DNA of 64,000 nt from Sphingomonas sp. MA1305 (GCF_016107325.1 NZ_RCVT01000002.1:248001-312000), one strand, 5' to 3'. Shown: positions 34,147-47,198, numbered from the stretch's first letter. Notes: generated by a model not told the origin, from the sequence alone. Program-made: numbers and translations.

Positions 34147-35270
34147 GCGACGCGACGATCGCCTGGGTCCATGTCGGCGACCTGCATCTGGAAGACGCCG
34201 ACGGCTGGGAAAGCCTTGCGCGGTTCGAGGCGATCATCGCCGAGGTGACCGAGCATCTGGCCGGTCAGGTCGACTTCGTCTTCCTGCCCGGCGACAATGC
34301 CAATCACGGCACGCCGGACCAATATGCCGCGATGCGCCGCGCGCTCGCCGGCCTGCCCGCCGACCTGCCGTGGCGGATCATCCCCGGTGACCACGATTAT
34401 GAGCCCGGCGACCTCACCGCCTATGAGGAAGCGGTGCCGCCCGCCAACCGGCCGGAGGGGGAGACGATCGCCGGCCATCGCTGCATCTTCCTCGACATCG
34501 TCTCCGCCGGCGCCGGCGGTCCCGACTTCCGCCTGACCATGCATCACCGCAACCGGCTGCGCGAGGAACTGGCCACCGCGGCGGCGCGCGGCGAGGTGCC
34601 GCTGGTGTTCATGCACGCCTTTCCCGAGGACCTCGCCGCCGATGGTGCCGAGGTCGCCGAGGCCTTCGCCCGCGCCGGCGTCGCCTTCGTCGACACCGGG
34701 CATACGCATTACAACGACATCCTCAACGACGGCGCGGTCGTCTACGGCGCGACGCGCTCGACCGGCCAGATCGAGGAGGACGACGGCCAGCCTGGCTATA
34801 CGATCGTCGCGGTCCACGACCGCGTGCCGAGCTGGCGTTTCCGCCGCACCGGTGCGCCCTTTCCGCACGTCCAGATCGTCAGCCCCTGCGATCTGCGGCT
34901 GGTGACGCGGCCGTACGATCCGGTGCAGGTGCCACGGCCCGGATCGGTCGACATCGTCGCGCGCGTCTTCGGCCACAGCGACGCGCCGGTCCGCGTCTCG
35001 GTCGACGACGGCGCGGAGACGCTGATGACCCGCGACGGCGACGGCCAGTGGCGCGCGCGCCTCGTGCTGACCGCCGGCCATCGCCGGATCCGTGTCGTCT
35101 GCGACGCGGGGGAGGATCGGATCGACCTGCTCGTCCGCCCCGCCGATCAGGTGCCGAAGCGGGGGCCGCTGGTCGCCGGCGGCCACAGCTGCCACAGCGT
35201 CGGCGCATGGCCCGCGGCGGGGATCGCGGGCACGCAATTGGGGCCGAACAGGAACGGGGGCAAATGGTGA
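34143..35270 (+). CDS. Calcineurin-like metallophosphoesterase
   Basis: A 375-residue protein. The metallophosphoesterase motifs are in order: VGDLHLE, PGDNANH, PGDHDYE, FMHAF and GTHHY-like DTGHTHYN, together the two-metal site. About 110 C-terminal residues form an extra beta-rich domain (VSVDDGAETLMTRDGDG). There is no signal peptide. The substrate is unknown, and phosphodiesters or phosphoprotein are possible. Translational coupling on both sides to a MFS transporter and an ArsB/SLC13 permease is unusual and may indicate a phosphorus or oxyanion function. Confidence 0.85.
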   Translation: MSDATIAWVHVGDLHLEDADGWESLARFEAIIAEVTEHLAGQVDFVFLPGDNANHGTPDQYAAMRRALAGLPADLPWRIIPGDHDYEPGDLTAYEEAVPPANRPEGETIAGHRCIFLDIVSAGAGGPDFRLTMHHRNRLREELATAAARGEVPLVFMHAFPEDLAADGAEVAEAFARAGVAFVDTGHTHYNDILNDGAVVYGATRSTGQIEEDDGQPGYTIVAVHDRVPSWRFRRTGAPFPHVQIVSPCDLRLVTRPYDPVQVPRPGSVDIVARVFGHSDAPVRVSVDDGAETLMTRDGDGQWRARLVLTAGHRRIRVVCDAGEDRIDLLVRPADQVPKRGPLVAGGHSCHSVGAWPAAGIAGTQLGPNRNGGKW

Positions 35271-36517
35271 GCTTCGCGACGGGCGCGACCTGGGCGGTGG
35301 CGGGATTGGCCACCGCCGGCGTGATCGCGCGGCCGATGCGCTGGCCGGAATGGATCTGGGCGGTGGCGGGCGCTGTGGTGCTGGTCGTCGCCGGGCTGGT
35401 GCCGCTGTCCGCGGCGGGCGGTGCCGTCGCCAAGGGGCGCGACGTCTATCTGTTCCTGATCGGCATGATGCTGCTCAGCGAGACGGCACGCGCGCACGGC
35501 GTGTTCGACTGGGTCGCGGCGACTGCGGTCAACCGCGCCAAGGGATCGACGACGCGGCTGTTCGGCCTCGTCTATCTGACCGGCGTCGTGGTCACCAGCT
35601 TCATGTCCAACGATGCCACCGCGGTGGTGCTGACCCCGGCGGTGTTCGCGGTGGCGCGCCGCGCCAAGGCGGACCCGCTGCCGCTGCTGCTCGCCTGCGC
35701 GCTGATCGCCAATGCGGCGAGCTTCGTGCTGCCCATCTCCAACCCCGCCAATCTCGTGCTGTACGGCGGCCACATGCCGCCGCTCGGCCAGTGGCTCGGC
35801 TCGTTCGCGCTGCCGTCGCTCGCCTCGATCGTCGCCACCTATCTGGTGCTGCGCTGGGTCGAGCGTGCCCGGCTCGGCGGCGAGTGCGAATGCGACGTCG
35901 ACGCGCCCAGCCTGTCGCACGCCGGCCGCGCGGCGCTCGCCGGCATCATCGCCACCGCGGTGCTGCTGACCGTCGTCTCCGCGCTCGACCGGGAACTCGG
36001 CTTGCCGACCGCGATCGCCGGCATCGCCACCGCGGTGATCGTCTCCGCCATCGCGCGCCGCTCGCCGCTCGGGCTGGCGAAGGACGTGTCGTGGGGCGTG
36101 CTGCCGCTGGTCGCGGGGCTGTTCGTGCTGGTCGAGGCGCTCGACCGGACCGGCGTGATCGCCTGGGTCGCCGGCTTGCTGCGCGGCGCGGCGGCGCAGC
36201 CGGTCAGCGGCGCCGCCTGGGCGGGGACGATCCTCGCCTTCGGGTCCAACCTGATGAACAACCTGCCCGCCGGCCTGATCGCCAGCACGGCGGTGGCGCA
36301 GGCGCACCCGCCGCGGATCATGGTCGACGCGCTGCTGATCGGCGTCGACCTCGGTCCAAACCTGTCCGTAACCGGCTCGCTGGCGACGATTCTGTGGCTG
36401 CAGGCGATCCGCCGCGAGGGCGAAGACGTCGGCTTCTTGCGCTTCCTCAAAGTCGGCGCGCTGGCGATGCCGATCGCGCTCGCGGCGGCGCTGGGGGTGC
36501 GGCTGGCGCTCGGCTGA
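35264..36517 (+). CDS. ArsB/SLC13-type anion permease
   Basis: A 417-residue membrane protein with ten or more helices and the ion-transporter superfamily pattern: SNDATAVVLTPAVF in the first half, and NLMNNLPAGLIAS and GVDLGPNLSVTGSLATIL in the second. These duplicated asparagine-rich loops characterise ArsB arsenite permeases and related SLC13 dicarboxylate or phosphate carriers. There is no ars regulator or arsenate reductase nearby, so arsenite efflux should not be assumed. ATG 35264 overlaps the metallophosphoesterase 3' end by seven bases. Confidence 0.8.
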   Translation: MVSFATGATWAVAGLATAGVIARPMRWPEWIWAVAGAVVLVVAGLVPLSAAGGAVAKGRDVYLFLIGMMLLSETARAHGVFDWVAATAVNRAKGSTTRLFGLVYLTGVVVTSFMSNDATAVVLTPAVFAVARRAKADPLPLLLACALIANAASFVLPISNPANLVLYGGHMPPLGQWLGSFALPSLASIVATYLVLRWVERARLGGECECDVDAPSLSHAGRAALAGIIATAVLLTVVSALDRELGLPTAIAGIATAVIVSAIARRSPLGLAKDVSWGVLPLVAGLFVLVEALDRTGVIAWVAGLLRGAAAQPVSGAAWAGTILAFGSNLMNNLPAGLIASTAVAQAHPPRIMVDALLIGVDLGPNLSVTGSLATILWLQAIRREGEDVGFLRFLKVGALAMPIALAAALGVRLALG

Positions 36518-36535
36518 GCCGCGCCGCGCGATGTC

Positions 36536-37405
36536 CTACGCCAGCCGTGCGAAAACCTGGCGCTGGCCCGGCACGTCGACGCGGAAGGCAAAGACGTTGC
36601 CCGCCTGCGGCTGGGCGGCGCGCGCCTCATCGGTCAGGCCGATGCTGGCGCTGGTCGCATATGCGGTCATCAGGTCCGGCCCGCCGAGCGCGACCTTGGT
36701 GATGTTGGCGGCGGGCAGCGCGACCTCGAGCGACAGCGTGCCGTCCGGGGCATAGCGGCGCGCGCAAAAGCCGCCCCACAGCCCAACCCAGACGTTGCCG
36801 GCGGCATCGACCGAGACGCCATCGGGATTGCCATGGGCCGGATCGATCCGCGCGAAATCGCGCGGCGTGCCGGTGCTGCCGTCGGCAGCGATCGGCACCG
36901 CGTGGATGATGCCGCCGATCGTGTCGACGTGGTACAGCGTCCTGCCGTCGGGCGCGATGCCGGGACCGTTGGTGATGCAGACCGCAGGGATGTCGGTGGT
37001 CGTCACGACGCCGCCGTCGAAGCGGTGGACCCGGCCGCTCAGATGGCTTTCGCCGTCGTCCATCGTGCCGAACCAGACCGTGCCGTCCGGCCCGACCGTC
37101 GCATCGTTGAGGCGGTTGCCCGGAAAGTCGGGCTCGGGATCGTGGAGATGGTCGAATCGGCCACTGGCCGGATCGAAGCGCGCGACGCCGGTCTGCAGGC
37201 CGGCGAGCAGCGTGCCGTCCGCGGCGGGCAGCACCCAGCCGATCTGCGCCGGCGCGTCCCAGCGCTCCGCCGGCTGCCCCTCCGTCAGACGATAGACATG
37301 CTGCCGCTTGATATCGACGAACCACAGGCAATCGCGCGACGCATCCCAGACCGGCCCCTCGCCCAGCGCGGCCTGGCCATCCCAAACGGTGCGGATGTCG
37401 GTCAT
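36536..37405 (-). CDS. SMP-30/gluconolactonase-family sugar lactonase
   Basis: A 289-residue six-bladed propeller lactonase. Metal-site landmarks are LGEGPVWD (Glu), [13 protein letters not shown] (Asn), [11 protein letters not shown] and [16 protein letters not shown] (Asp). It hydrolyses aldonolactones such as galactono- or arabinono-lactone. Start ATG 37405 aligns with family starts and leaves out a longer in-frame extension. It is divergent from the dioxovalerate dehydrogenase gene and supplies the lactone-opening step between the sugar 1-dehydrogenase (41661) and the dehydratase (52701). Confidence 0.9.
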   Translation of the reverse strand: MTDIRTVWDGQAALGEGPVWDASRDCLWFVDIKRQHVYRLTEGQPAERWDAPAQIGWVLPAADGTLLAGLQTGVARFDPASGRFDHLHDPEPDFPGNRLNDATVGPDGTVWFGTMDDGESHLSGRVHRFDGGVVTTTDIPAVCITNGPGIAPDGRTLYHVDTIGGIIHAVPIAADGSTGTPRDFARIDPAHGNPDGVSVDAAGNVWVGLWGGFCARRYAPDGTLSLEVALPAANITKVALGGPDLMTAYATSASIGLTDEARAAQPQAGNVFAFRVDVPGQRQVFARLA

Positions 37406-37457
37406 CGGATCGTCCTCTCTGTCGGTTGCATTGTTGTGGTTCGGCGCGCGCCTACCT

Positions 37458-37493
37458 ATAGGGCCCCTATACCGCAAAATAAGTCAGACAGAA
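37458..37493. promoter_or_regulatory. Divergent control region: two palindromes
   Basis: Between the lactonase and dehydrogenase genes lie an odd-centred palindrome TATAGGG-C-CCCTATA (37458-37472) and, nine bases on, AAGTCAGACAG (37482-37492), a member of the GTCNGAC group seen at four other promoters of this locus. Confidence 0.5.
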
Positions 37494-37505
37494 GTGGAGA
37501 CCGTC

Positions 37506-39041
37506 GTGAGTGAAGCCGATCCGCAGCAGAGCTTCCGGGGCATCGAGGCCGCGACCGGTACGCCGCTCGACCCCGCCTATCCGGTCAGCACGCTCGCCGA
37601 TGTCGACGCCGCCTGCGCCGCCGCGGCGGCCGCATTCGACGCCTATCGCGCCACCGATGCCGAGGCCCGCGCTGGCTTTCTGGAGGCGATCGGCGAGGAG
37701 ATCATGAACCTGGGCGATGCGCTGATCGAGCGCGCGTCGAAGGAAAGCGGCCTGCCCGTCGCACGACTGACCGGCGAGCGCGGGCGCACCGTCGGCCAGC
37801 TCAAGCTGTTTGCCGACGTCGTCCGTGCCGGCCGCTGGCGCGGGGTACGCATCGACACTGCGCAGCCCGACCGGCAGCCGCTGCCCAAGCCCGACCTGCG
37901 CCTGCGCATGATCCCGGTCGGCCCGGTCGCGGTGTTCGGCGCATCCAACTTCCCGCTCGCCTTCTCGACCGCGGGCGGCGACACGGCCAGCGCGCTCGCC
38001 GCCGGCTGCCCGGTGGTGGTGAAGGGCCATCCGGCGCATCCCGGCACCGATGCGATGGTCGCCGATGCGATCCGCGCCGCCGCCAAGCGGACCGGCATGC
38101 CCGAGGGGGTGTTCGGCCATGTCCGCGGGCCGGCGAACGAGTTGGGCGCGGCGCTGGTCGCCGATCCGCGCATCGCCGCGGTCGGCTTCACCGGCTCGCG
38201 CGCCGGCGGCCTGGCGCTGGTTCGCATCGCGCAAAGCCGCGACGTGCCGATCCCTGTCTATGCCGAGATGTCGAGCATCAACCCGGTGATCCTGATGCCG
38301 GAGGCGCTCGCCAACCGTGGCGCGGCGCTCGGCACCGCCTTCGTCGGCTCGCTCACGATGGGCGCGGGTCAGTTCTGCACCAATCCCGGCCTGCTGCTCG
38401 CGATCGAGGGCCCCGGCCTCGACGCCTTCGTCGAGGCGGCGAAGCAGGCGATCGCGGCGCACGAGCCGCAGCCGATGCTGACCGGCGGCATCCGCCAGGC
38501 GTTCGCGCACGGCACCGCCGCGCTCGCCGCCAATCCCAAGGTCGAGGAGGTCGCCGCCGGCCGCACCGGTGACGGCGTCGCGCGCGAAACCGCGCGCTTC
38601 TTCTCCACCACGTCCGACGCCTTCCTCGCCGATGCGGCGATGGGGCATGAGGTGTTCGGCGCCTCGTCGCTGCTGGTGCGCTGCACCGACCTCGACGCGC
38701 TCGCCCGCGTGCTCGAGGCGGCGGAAGGCCAGCTGACCGCGACGCTGCATCTCGACGCCGGCGACCGTGCCGATGCCGCCAAGCTGGTGCCGATCCTCGA
38801 GCGCAAGGCCGGGCGCATCCTCGCCAATGGCTGGCCGACCGGTGTCGAGGTCGCGCATGCGATGGTGCATGGCGGCCCCTTCCCGGCGACGTCCGACGGC
38901 CGCACCACCTCGGTCGGCTCGCTGGCGATCGACCGTTACCTGCGCCCGGTCTGCTACCAGGACCTGCCCGCGGAACTGCTTCCCGCCGAGCTGCAGGACG
39001 GCGCGCAGGGGCCGAAGCTGGTCGACGGCCAGGCGGCGTAG
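37506..39041 (+). CDS. 2,5-dioxovalerate (alpha-ketoglutarate semialdehyde) dehydrogenase
   Basis: A 511-residue NADP-type aldehyde dehydrogenase. The nucleotide-fold segment is [12 protein letters not shown], the catalytic Glu is in YAEMSSINP, and the catalytic Cys is in [10 protein letters not shown]. Overall length and the N-terminus [12 protein letters not shown] are characteristic of the ketoglutarate-semialdehyde branch. It makes 2-oxoglutarate, the last step of the non-phosphorylative pentose pathway. The start is GTG with GGAG at suitable spacing. It heads the plus-strand sugar-acid cluster, followed by dgoK after a promoter-like gap. Confidence 0.9.
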   Translation: MSEADPQQSFRGIEAATGTPLDPAYPVSTLADVDAACAAAAAAFDAYRATDAEARAGFLEAIGEEIMNLGDALIERASKESGLPVARLTGERGRTVGQLKLFADVVRAGRWRGVRIDTAQPDRQPLPKPDLRLRMIPVGPVAVFGASNFPLAFSTAGGDTASALAAGCPVVVKGHPAHPGTDAMVADAIRAAAKRTGMPEGVFGHVRGPANELGAALVADPRIAAVGFTGSRAGGLALVRIAQSRDVPIPVYAEMSSINPVILMPEALANRGAALGTAFVGSLTMGAGQFCTNPGLLLAIEGPGLDAFVEAAKQAIAAHEPQPMLTGGIRQAFAHGTAALAANPKVEEVAAGRTGDGVARETARFFSTTSDAFLADAAMGHEVFGASSLLVRCTDLDALARVLEAAEGQLTATLHLDAGDRADAAKLVPILERKAGRILANGWPTGVEVAHAMVHGGPFPATSDGRTTSVGSLAIDRYLRPVCYQDLPAELLPAELQDGAQGPKLVDGQAA

Positions 39042-39081
39042 CACGCCCCTCACCCTCCCGCCGGCGCGGGAGGGCAGCCCC

Positions 39082-39116
39082 TTGACCCAACGCCAATCTG
39101 AGATATTGTCCAACAA
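39082..39116 (+). promoter_or_regulatory. Sigma-70-like promoter with overlapping GTCNGAC-type operator
   Basis: TTGACC (39082-39087), a 16-base spacer and TATTGT (39104-39109) form a plausible promoter ahead of dgoK. The near-palindrome TTGTCCAACAA (39106-39116) overlaps the -10 box, as expected for repression. A GC-rich hairpin CCCTCCCGC/GCGGGAGGG at 39053-39074 lies just upstream and may end the previous transcript. Confidence 0.55.
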
Positions 39117-39164
39117 ATACAGGAGAGGAATGCCAGTGCGACGCGGACCGCGAGACGGACGTCG

Positions 39165-40037
39165 ATGAGCGACGGCTGCATCGCCATCGATTGGGGGACG
39201 ACCAACCGCCGCGCCTATCGGCTCGACGCCGACGGCGGCGTGGTGGAGACGGTCCGCGACGATCGCGGCGTGCTGGCGATGGCGGCGGACGAATATCCGC
39301 GCGACATCGCCGCCTATCGGACGCGCTGGGGTTCCTTGCCGGTGATCGCGGTCGGCATGGTCGGATCGACCCGCGGCTGGCGTGAGGCCGCCTATGTCCC
39401 TGCCCCGGCCGGGCTTGCCGATCTCGCCGCCGCCTGCCTGCGCCTGGAAGACGACGTCACCATCGTGCCCGGGGTCGCGGTAGCCGGGGCGCGGCACGAC
39501 GTGATGCGCGGCGAGGAGGTGCAGGCTCTGGGCGCCGTCGCCGCCGGGCTCGTGCCGCCCGACGCGCTGCTCGCCCAACCGGGCACGCACAACAAATGGA
39601 TCGCGCTCGCCGACGGGCGCATCGCCGACGTCACCACCGCGATGACGGGCGAATTGTTCGCGCTGCTCAAGGGGCATGGCATCCTCGCCGGGATGCTCGA
39701 CGGACCGGTCGGCGACGGCGACGCCTTCCGCGCCGGGCTGCGCCGTGGCGCGGGTGCACGCGACCTGCCCGCCGCACTGTTCGAGATCCGCGCCTCGGTG
39801 CTGCTCGGCGCGCGAGCGCCCGAGGATGCCGCGGCCTTCGCCAGTGGCCTGCTGATCGGCGCGGATGTCGGCGCGCGCGACGACGTCGCCGGCCGTACCG
39901 TCCACCTGCTCGCCAACGGTGCGCTGGCCGATCTCTATGCGGTGGCGATCCGCCAGCGCGGCGGCGAGGCGCTGCCGATCGACAGCCACGCTGCCTTCGT
40001 CGCGGGCGTCCATGCCCTTCAGGAGCTGATCCGATGA
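39165..40037 (+). CDS. dgoK: 2-dehydro-3-deoxygalactonokinase
   Basis: A 290-residue sugar-acid kinase of the DgoK family. The phosphate-binding N-terminus is IAIDWGTTNRRAYRLD. GMVGSTRGW, MRGEEVQALGA and PGTHNKW are the family's characteristic blocks. It phosphorylates 2-keto-3-deoxy-galactonate to the 6-phosphate in the De Ley-Doudoroff galactose pathway. It overlaps dgoA by ATGA and starts the tightly packed dgoK-dgoA-araD1-dehydrogenase operon. Confidence 0.95.
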   Translation: MSDGCIAIDWGTTNRRAYRLDADGGVVETVRDDRGVLAMAADEYPRDIAAYRTRWGSLPVIAVGMVGSTRGWREAAYVPAPAGLADLAAACLRLEDDVTIVPGVAVAGARHDVMRGEEVQALGAVAAGLVPPDALLAQPGTHNKWIALADGRIADVTTAMTGELFALLKGHGILAGMLDGPVGDGDAFRAGLRRGAGARDLPAALFEIRASVLLGARAPEDAAAFASGLLIGADVGARDDVAGRTVHLLANGALADLYAVAIRQRGGEALPIDSHAAFVAGVHALQELIR

Positions 40038-40672
40038 CCGATCTCGCGCAGCGCTATGCCGCCGCCTTTGCCGCCTGTCCCCTCGTCGCGATCCTGCGCG
40101 GGCTGACCCCGGAGGAGGCGCCGGCGGTCGGCGACGCGCTGGTCGAGGCCGGCATCACCCTGATCGAAGTGCCGCTCAACTCGCCGCGGCCGCTCGACAG
40201 CATCCGCCTGCTCGTCGACCGGCTCGGTGACCGCGCCTTAATCGGTGCCGGCACCGTGCTGATTGAGGCGGCAGTCGCCGACGTCGCCGCGGCGGGCGGC
40301 CAGCTGATCGTCTCCCCCAACACCGATGTCGCCGTGATCCGTGCCAGCGTCGGCGCCGGCCTGATCTCGCTACCCGGCTATTTCACCCCGAGCGAAGCGT
40401 TCGCCGCGCTCGCCGCCGGCGCCACCGCGCTCAAGCTGTTTCCGGCGGAGGGCGCGAGCCCGGCGACGCTCAAGGCGCAACGCGCCGTGCTGCCGCGCGA
40501 CATCGCGGTACTCGCCGTCGGCGGCGTCTCGCCCGAGAATATTCCGACCTGGCGCGCCGCCGGCGCCGACGGGTTCGGCTTGGGTTCCAACCTCTATCGC
40601 GCGGGCAAGTCCGCCGCCGACGTGGCGGCGGATGCGGCGCGTTTCGTTTCGGCCATCAAGGATCCGGCATGA
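40034..40672 (+). CDS. dgoA: 2-dehydro-3-deoxy-6-phosphogalactonate aldolase
   Basis: A 212-residue class I aldolase of the KDPG/KDPGal family. LVAILRGLTPEEA and IEVPLNSPRPLDSI carry the family's Arg and Glu. GAGTVL, SPNTD and the Schiff-base lysine in ALKLFPAE follow. It cleaves KDPGal to pyruvate and glyceraldehyde-3-phosphate. 'NSP' rather than 'RTP' after the glutamate favours the galactonate over the gluconate enzyme. It is overlapped on both sides by four bases. Confidence 0.95.
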   Translation: MTDLAQRYAAAFAACPLVAILRGLTPEEAPAVGDALVEAGITLIEVPLNSPRPLDSIRLLVDRLGDRALIGAGTVLIEAAVADVAAAGGQLIVSPNTDVAVIRASVGAGLISLPGYFTPSEAFAALAAGATALKLFPAEGASPATLKAQRAVLPRDIAVLAVGGVSPENIPTWRAAGADGFGLGSNLYRAGKSAADVAADAARFVSAIKDPA

Positions 40673-41664
40673 CCACGACCCGACTTCTTCAGCATCGCGG
40701 CCCTGACGGCCGCCGCCGCGTGATCCTGAGCGAGGAGGGCGACAGCCGCTTTCTCGCCGATGTTGCGACGACGCTGGCGCTCGCCCGTGCTGCGATCGCC
40801 GACGGGACCAGTCTCGCCGAAGCGGCGCGCGCCCGGCGGACGGACGAGACGGTCGACGTCGCCGCGGAGCTGAGCGCCGGCCGCATCCTGCCGGCGATCG
40901 ACCATGACGATCCCGCTCGGCTGACCTTGGCCGGCACCGGCCTCACCCATCTCGGCTCGGCGGAAGGCCGCGACGCGATGCACAAGGCGGCGGCGAGCGC
41001 GGACAAGCCGACCGACTCGATGCGCATGTTCCTCGAGGGCGTCGAGGGCGGCAAGCCCGCCGCCGGCGTTGTCGGCCAGCAACCCGAATGGTTTTACAAG
41101 GGCGACGGCCAGTCGCTCGTCGGCCCCGAACAGCCCCTGACCTCCCCCGCCTTCGCGCAGGACGGCGGCGAGGAGCCGGAACTCGCCGGCATCTATCTGA
41201 TCGGTGACGACGGCACGCCCTATCGGCTGGGCGTCGCGCTCGCCAACGAGTTCAGCGACCATGTCACCGAGCGGCACAATTACCTGTGGCTGGCCCATTC
41301 GAAGCTGCGCCAGGCGGCCCTCGGGCCCGAATTGCTGATCGGCGACGTGCCGGGCGACATCCGCGGCACCAGCCGCATCGTCCGCGACGGCCGGACGCTG
41401 TGGGAAAAGCCCTTCCTGACCGGCGAGGACAATATGTCGCACAGCCTCGCCAATCTGGAGGGGCATCACTTCAAATATCCCAATTTCCGCCGGCCTGGCG
41501 ACGTCCATGTCCATTTCTTCGGCACCGCCACCCTGTCCTTCTCGGATCAGGTGGCGACCCGGGCCGGCGACGTCTTCGAGATCGAGGCCGCGCCGTTCAC
41601 CTTGCCGCTGCGCAACCCGCTGGCGATCGCCGAGCCGGCCACGGTCGCGGTGCGCGCGCTGTGA
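40669..41664 (+). CDS. AraD1/GguC-like FAH-family protein, candidate 2-keto-3-deoxypentonate dehydratase
   Basis: A 331-residue protein of the fumarylacetoacetate-hydrolase superfamily, AraD1/GguC-like. Its landmarks are LTGTGLTHLGSAEGRD-like (here LAGTGLTHLGSAEGRD), PEWFYKGDG, a central EFSDHVTE metal-site segment and SHSLANLEGHHFKYPNF. It sits in the L-arabinose/galactose oxidation operon between dgoA and the sugar dehydrogenase. In such contexts it is thought to dehydrate 2-keto-3-deoxy-L-arabinonate, feeding the dioxovalerate dehydrogenase. That catalytic role is inferred from context. Confidence 0.8.
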   Translation: MTTTRLLQHRGPDGRRRVILSEEGDSRFLADVATTLALARAAIADGTSLAEAARARRTDETVDVAAELSAGRILPAIDHDDPARLTLAGTGLTHLGSAEGRDAMHKAAASADKPTDSMRMFLEGVEGGKPAAGVVGQQPEWFYKGDGQSLVGPEQPLTSPAFAQDGGEEPELAGIYLIGDDGTPYRLGVALANEFSDHVTERHNYLWLAHSKLRQAALGPELLIGDVPGDIRGTSRIVRDGRTLWEKPFLTGEDNMSHSLANLEGHHFKYPNFRRPGDVHVHFFGTATLSFSDQVATRAGDVFEIEAAPFTLPLRNPLAIAEPATVAVRAL

Positions 41665-42602
41665 GCACGCCGATCCGCCTTGCGCTCGTCGGCATGGGCA
41701 AAATCGCGCGCGACCAGCATCTGCCCGCGATCGCCGGCAATCCGGCCTTCAAACTGGTCGCGACGGTCAGCCGCCACGGCGGGCCGGAGGGCGGCCTGCC
41801 GTTCTTCCAGGACATCCAGGCGCTCGCCGCCAGCGACGTGACGGTCGACGCGGTCGCCCTGTGCACGCCGCCGCAGGTCCGTCGTGCCATCGCCGAGACG
41901 GCGATCGCCGCGGGCTGGCACGTCTTTCTCGAAAAGCCGCCCGGCGCGACGCTGGCCGAGGTGGAGGCGCTGCGCACCGCCGCGGACGCCAAGGGGATCA
42001 GCCTGTTCGCCAGTTGGCATTCGCGCTACGCGCCCGGCGTCGAACCGGCGCGCGCCTGGCTCGCCGATCGGACGATCCGCGCGGTGACGATCACCTGGCG
42101 CGAGGATGTGCGGGTGTGGCATCCGGGGCAGGCCTGGATCTGGGAGCCGGGCGGCTTCGGCGTCTTCGATCCCGGTATCAACGCCCTGTCGATCGCGACG
42201 CGTATCCTGCCGCGGCCGTTCTTCGTCGAGTCGGCGGAGCTGGACGTGCCGTCCAACTGCGCCGCGCCGATCGCCGCGCGCATCGCCTTCCGCGATGCCG
42301 CCGACGTGCCGATCGCGATGGACCTCGATTTTCGTCAGGAGGGGCCGCAAAGCTGGGACATCATCGTCGAGACCGACAACGGCACGCTGACGCTCGCCAA
42401 GGGCGGGTCGGAGCTGTCGATCGGCGGCGGCGAGGTGCCGGTCGCCGAGGATGCGCTGCACGGCGAATATCCCGGCCTTTATGCCCGTTTCGCCGAGATC
42501 GTGCGGGCGGGCACATCGGACGTCGACGTCGCACCGCTGCGCCATGTCGCCGATGCCTTTCTACGCGGCCGGCACGTCAGCGTCGAACCGTTCGTCGAAT
42601 GA
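41661..42602 (+). CDS. D-galactose / L-arabinose 1-dehydrogenase (Gfo/Idh/MocA family)
   Basis: A 313-residue NAD(P)-dependent oxidoreductase. The Rossmann start is LALVGMGKIARDQHLPAI, then FLEKPPGATLAEVEAL with the catalytic Lys of the EKP motif, and WHPGQAWIWEPGGFGVFDPGINAL, which strongly resembles bacterial arabinose/galactose 1-dehydrogenases. It oxidises C1 of both sugars to the lactone, the entry step of the pathway encoded here. It starts at GTG, overlapping the preceding stop (GTGA). Last gene of the plus-strand operon, convergent with GH43. Confidence 0.93.
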   Translation: MSTPIRLALVGMGKIARDQHLPAIAGNPAFKLVATVSRHGGPEGGLPFFQDIQALAASDVTVDAVALCTPPQVRRAIAETAIAAGWHVFLEKPPGATLAEVEALRTAADAKGISLFASWHSRYAPGVEPARAWLADRTIRAVTITWREDVRVWHPGQAWIWEPGGFGVFDPGINALSIATRILPRPFFVESAELDVPSNCAAPIAARIAFRDAADVPIAMDLDFRQEGPQSWDIIVETDNGTLTLAKGGSELSIGGGEVPVAEDALHGEYPGLYARFAEIVRAGTSDVDVAPLRHVADAFLRGRHVSVEPFVE

Positions 42603-42614
42603 CGGCATGAGCGT

Positions 42615-42636
42615 CGCCCCGGCTACCGCCGGGGCG
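42615..42636. terminator. Bidirectional hairpin between convergent operons
   Basis: A 9-bp stem CGCCCCGGC/GCCGGGGCG with a 4-base loop fills the gap between the sugar dehydrogenase (plus) and GH43 (minus). There is no T-run, so it is probably a barrier hairpin. Confidence 0.5.
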
Positions 42637-43958
42637 TCACTCGACCAGCCATTCCCAGGCGGCGCCGCCGTCGGGGAAGGTCAGGCGCAGAAAGCGCGCG
42701 CTGGCCGGATGCGGCACGACGATCGGCGATCCCTGCCGTTCCGCGATCGGCGCGACGCTCCGCCAGTGGTGGCCGTCGTCCGACGCCTCGACCCCGAAGC
42801 GATAGGATCGGGTCGGAAACTCGGGCAGCAGCCGCGATGCGGTGACCGCGCGGCGCTCGCCGAGATCGGCGACCAGCGTCTCCCCCCGCCATAGCGTCGC
42901 ATAATTGTCGTCGCCGGCCTTGGCGCTTTCCGCATCGGCCGCCCGCCAACGCAGGCCGGCATGGCGCGCCGTGGCAAAGCCGCGCACCGGCCCGCCATGC
43001 GACGGCACCACCGGCGCGATCGTGCCGTCGGTGCCCAGCACCAGCGGATCGACCGCCACCTGGCGCAGCACCGCATCCCCTGACTGCGGCCAGGGCAGCG
43101 CCTGGCGGTGGTAGAGGATGTACGCCTGCCCGCCCGACCGGAACACGGCATGGTGGCCGGGGCTGATCACGTCGCGCGCCCGATCCGTCTGCAGGATCGG
43201 ACTGTTCGGCCCCTCGGTGAACGGGCCGAACGGCGTGTCGCCGACGGCATAGCGCACCTTATACGTATCCTTGGTCGTGTTGCCGTCGCTGTAGGTGAGC
43301 AGGTACTTGCGCCCCGCCTTCACCATGAACGGCCCCTCGAAATAATGGCTGGGGGTGACGTCGCGTGGCGTGCCGTCGAAGCTGACCATATCGGGCTTCA
43401 GCCGCACCGCGAAGCAATGGCCATTGGTCCAGTTGAGCCCCGAGCCCCAGTAGAGATAGGCTCGGCCGTCGTCGTCGACGAAGGCCTCAGCGTCGATCAT
43501 GTGATAGGCGGGCGCGAAGTCGCGGCGGATCAGTGGCGTGCCGCCATGCGCGTCGCGCCACGGCCCGGCGGGCGACGGCGCGCTGCCGACCCACACCTCG
43601 CTGCCGACCGAGACGTACATGTACCAGCGGCCGTTCGGCGCCCGGACCACCGACGGCGCCCAGACCTTGGCATCGCCGGAGGTTGGGCTGGTCGCCGCCT
43701 GCTTGGTCGGCCAGTCCGGCGTCGAGAAGCGCCAGTCGCGGCCGTTGTCGCTGGTCCACATGCCGAGCCGGTCGCCGCCCCAGGGGTCGATCGTCGCGTA
43801 GATGTACCAGCGGCCACCGTCATGGACGATCGACGGGTCGGCGAAATAGCCGGGCAGCAGCGGATTGCCGTCACCCGGCGTATCCCAGCGCGGCGCCGGC
43901 GCATCCGCGGCGACGATCGCCGTCGCGGCGAGCGCGAGCAGTAGGGGACGTATCGCCA

Positions 43959-43959
<1 letters not shown>
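42637..43959 (-). CDS. GH43 glycosidase with C-terminal carbohydrate-binding-like region
   Basis: A 440-residue secreted protein (signal peptide about 1-18). The GH43 propeller is canonical: the base Asp in GYFADPSIV, the pKa Asp in MIDAEAFVDDDG and the acid Glu in HYFEGPFM. About 110 C-terminal residues resemble an F5/8-type module. The substrate is either alpha-L-arabinofuranoside or beta-1,3-galactan, both part of type II arabinogalactan. It begins one base inside the GH2 stop (TGATG), so the two are co-translated. The open frame extends upstream, but only the 43959 start gives a signal peptide. Confidence 0.9.

Positions 43960-47198
<3,239 letters not shown>

Noticed and set aside
35264..36517. 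Arsenic resistance determinant
   Set aside because: The fold matches ArsB/SLC13, but no ars regulator, reductase or chaperone is nearby, so arsenite export was not called.
43261..43268. Another ATACGTAT match
   Set aside because: It lies inside the GH43 coding sequence in a conserved-looking protein segment, with no promoter context, and is probably chance.
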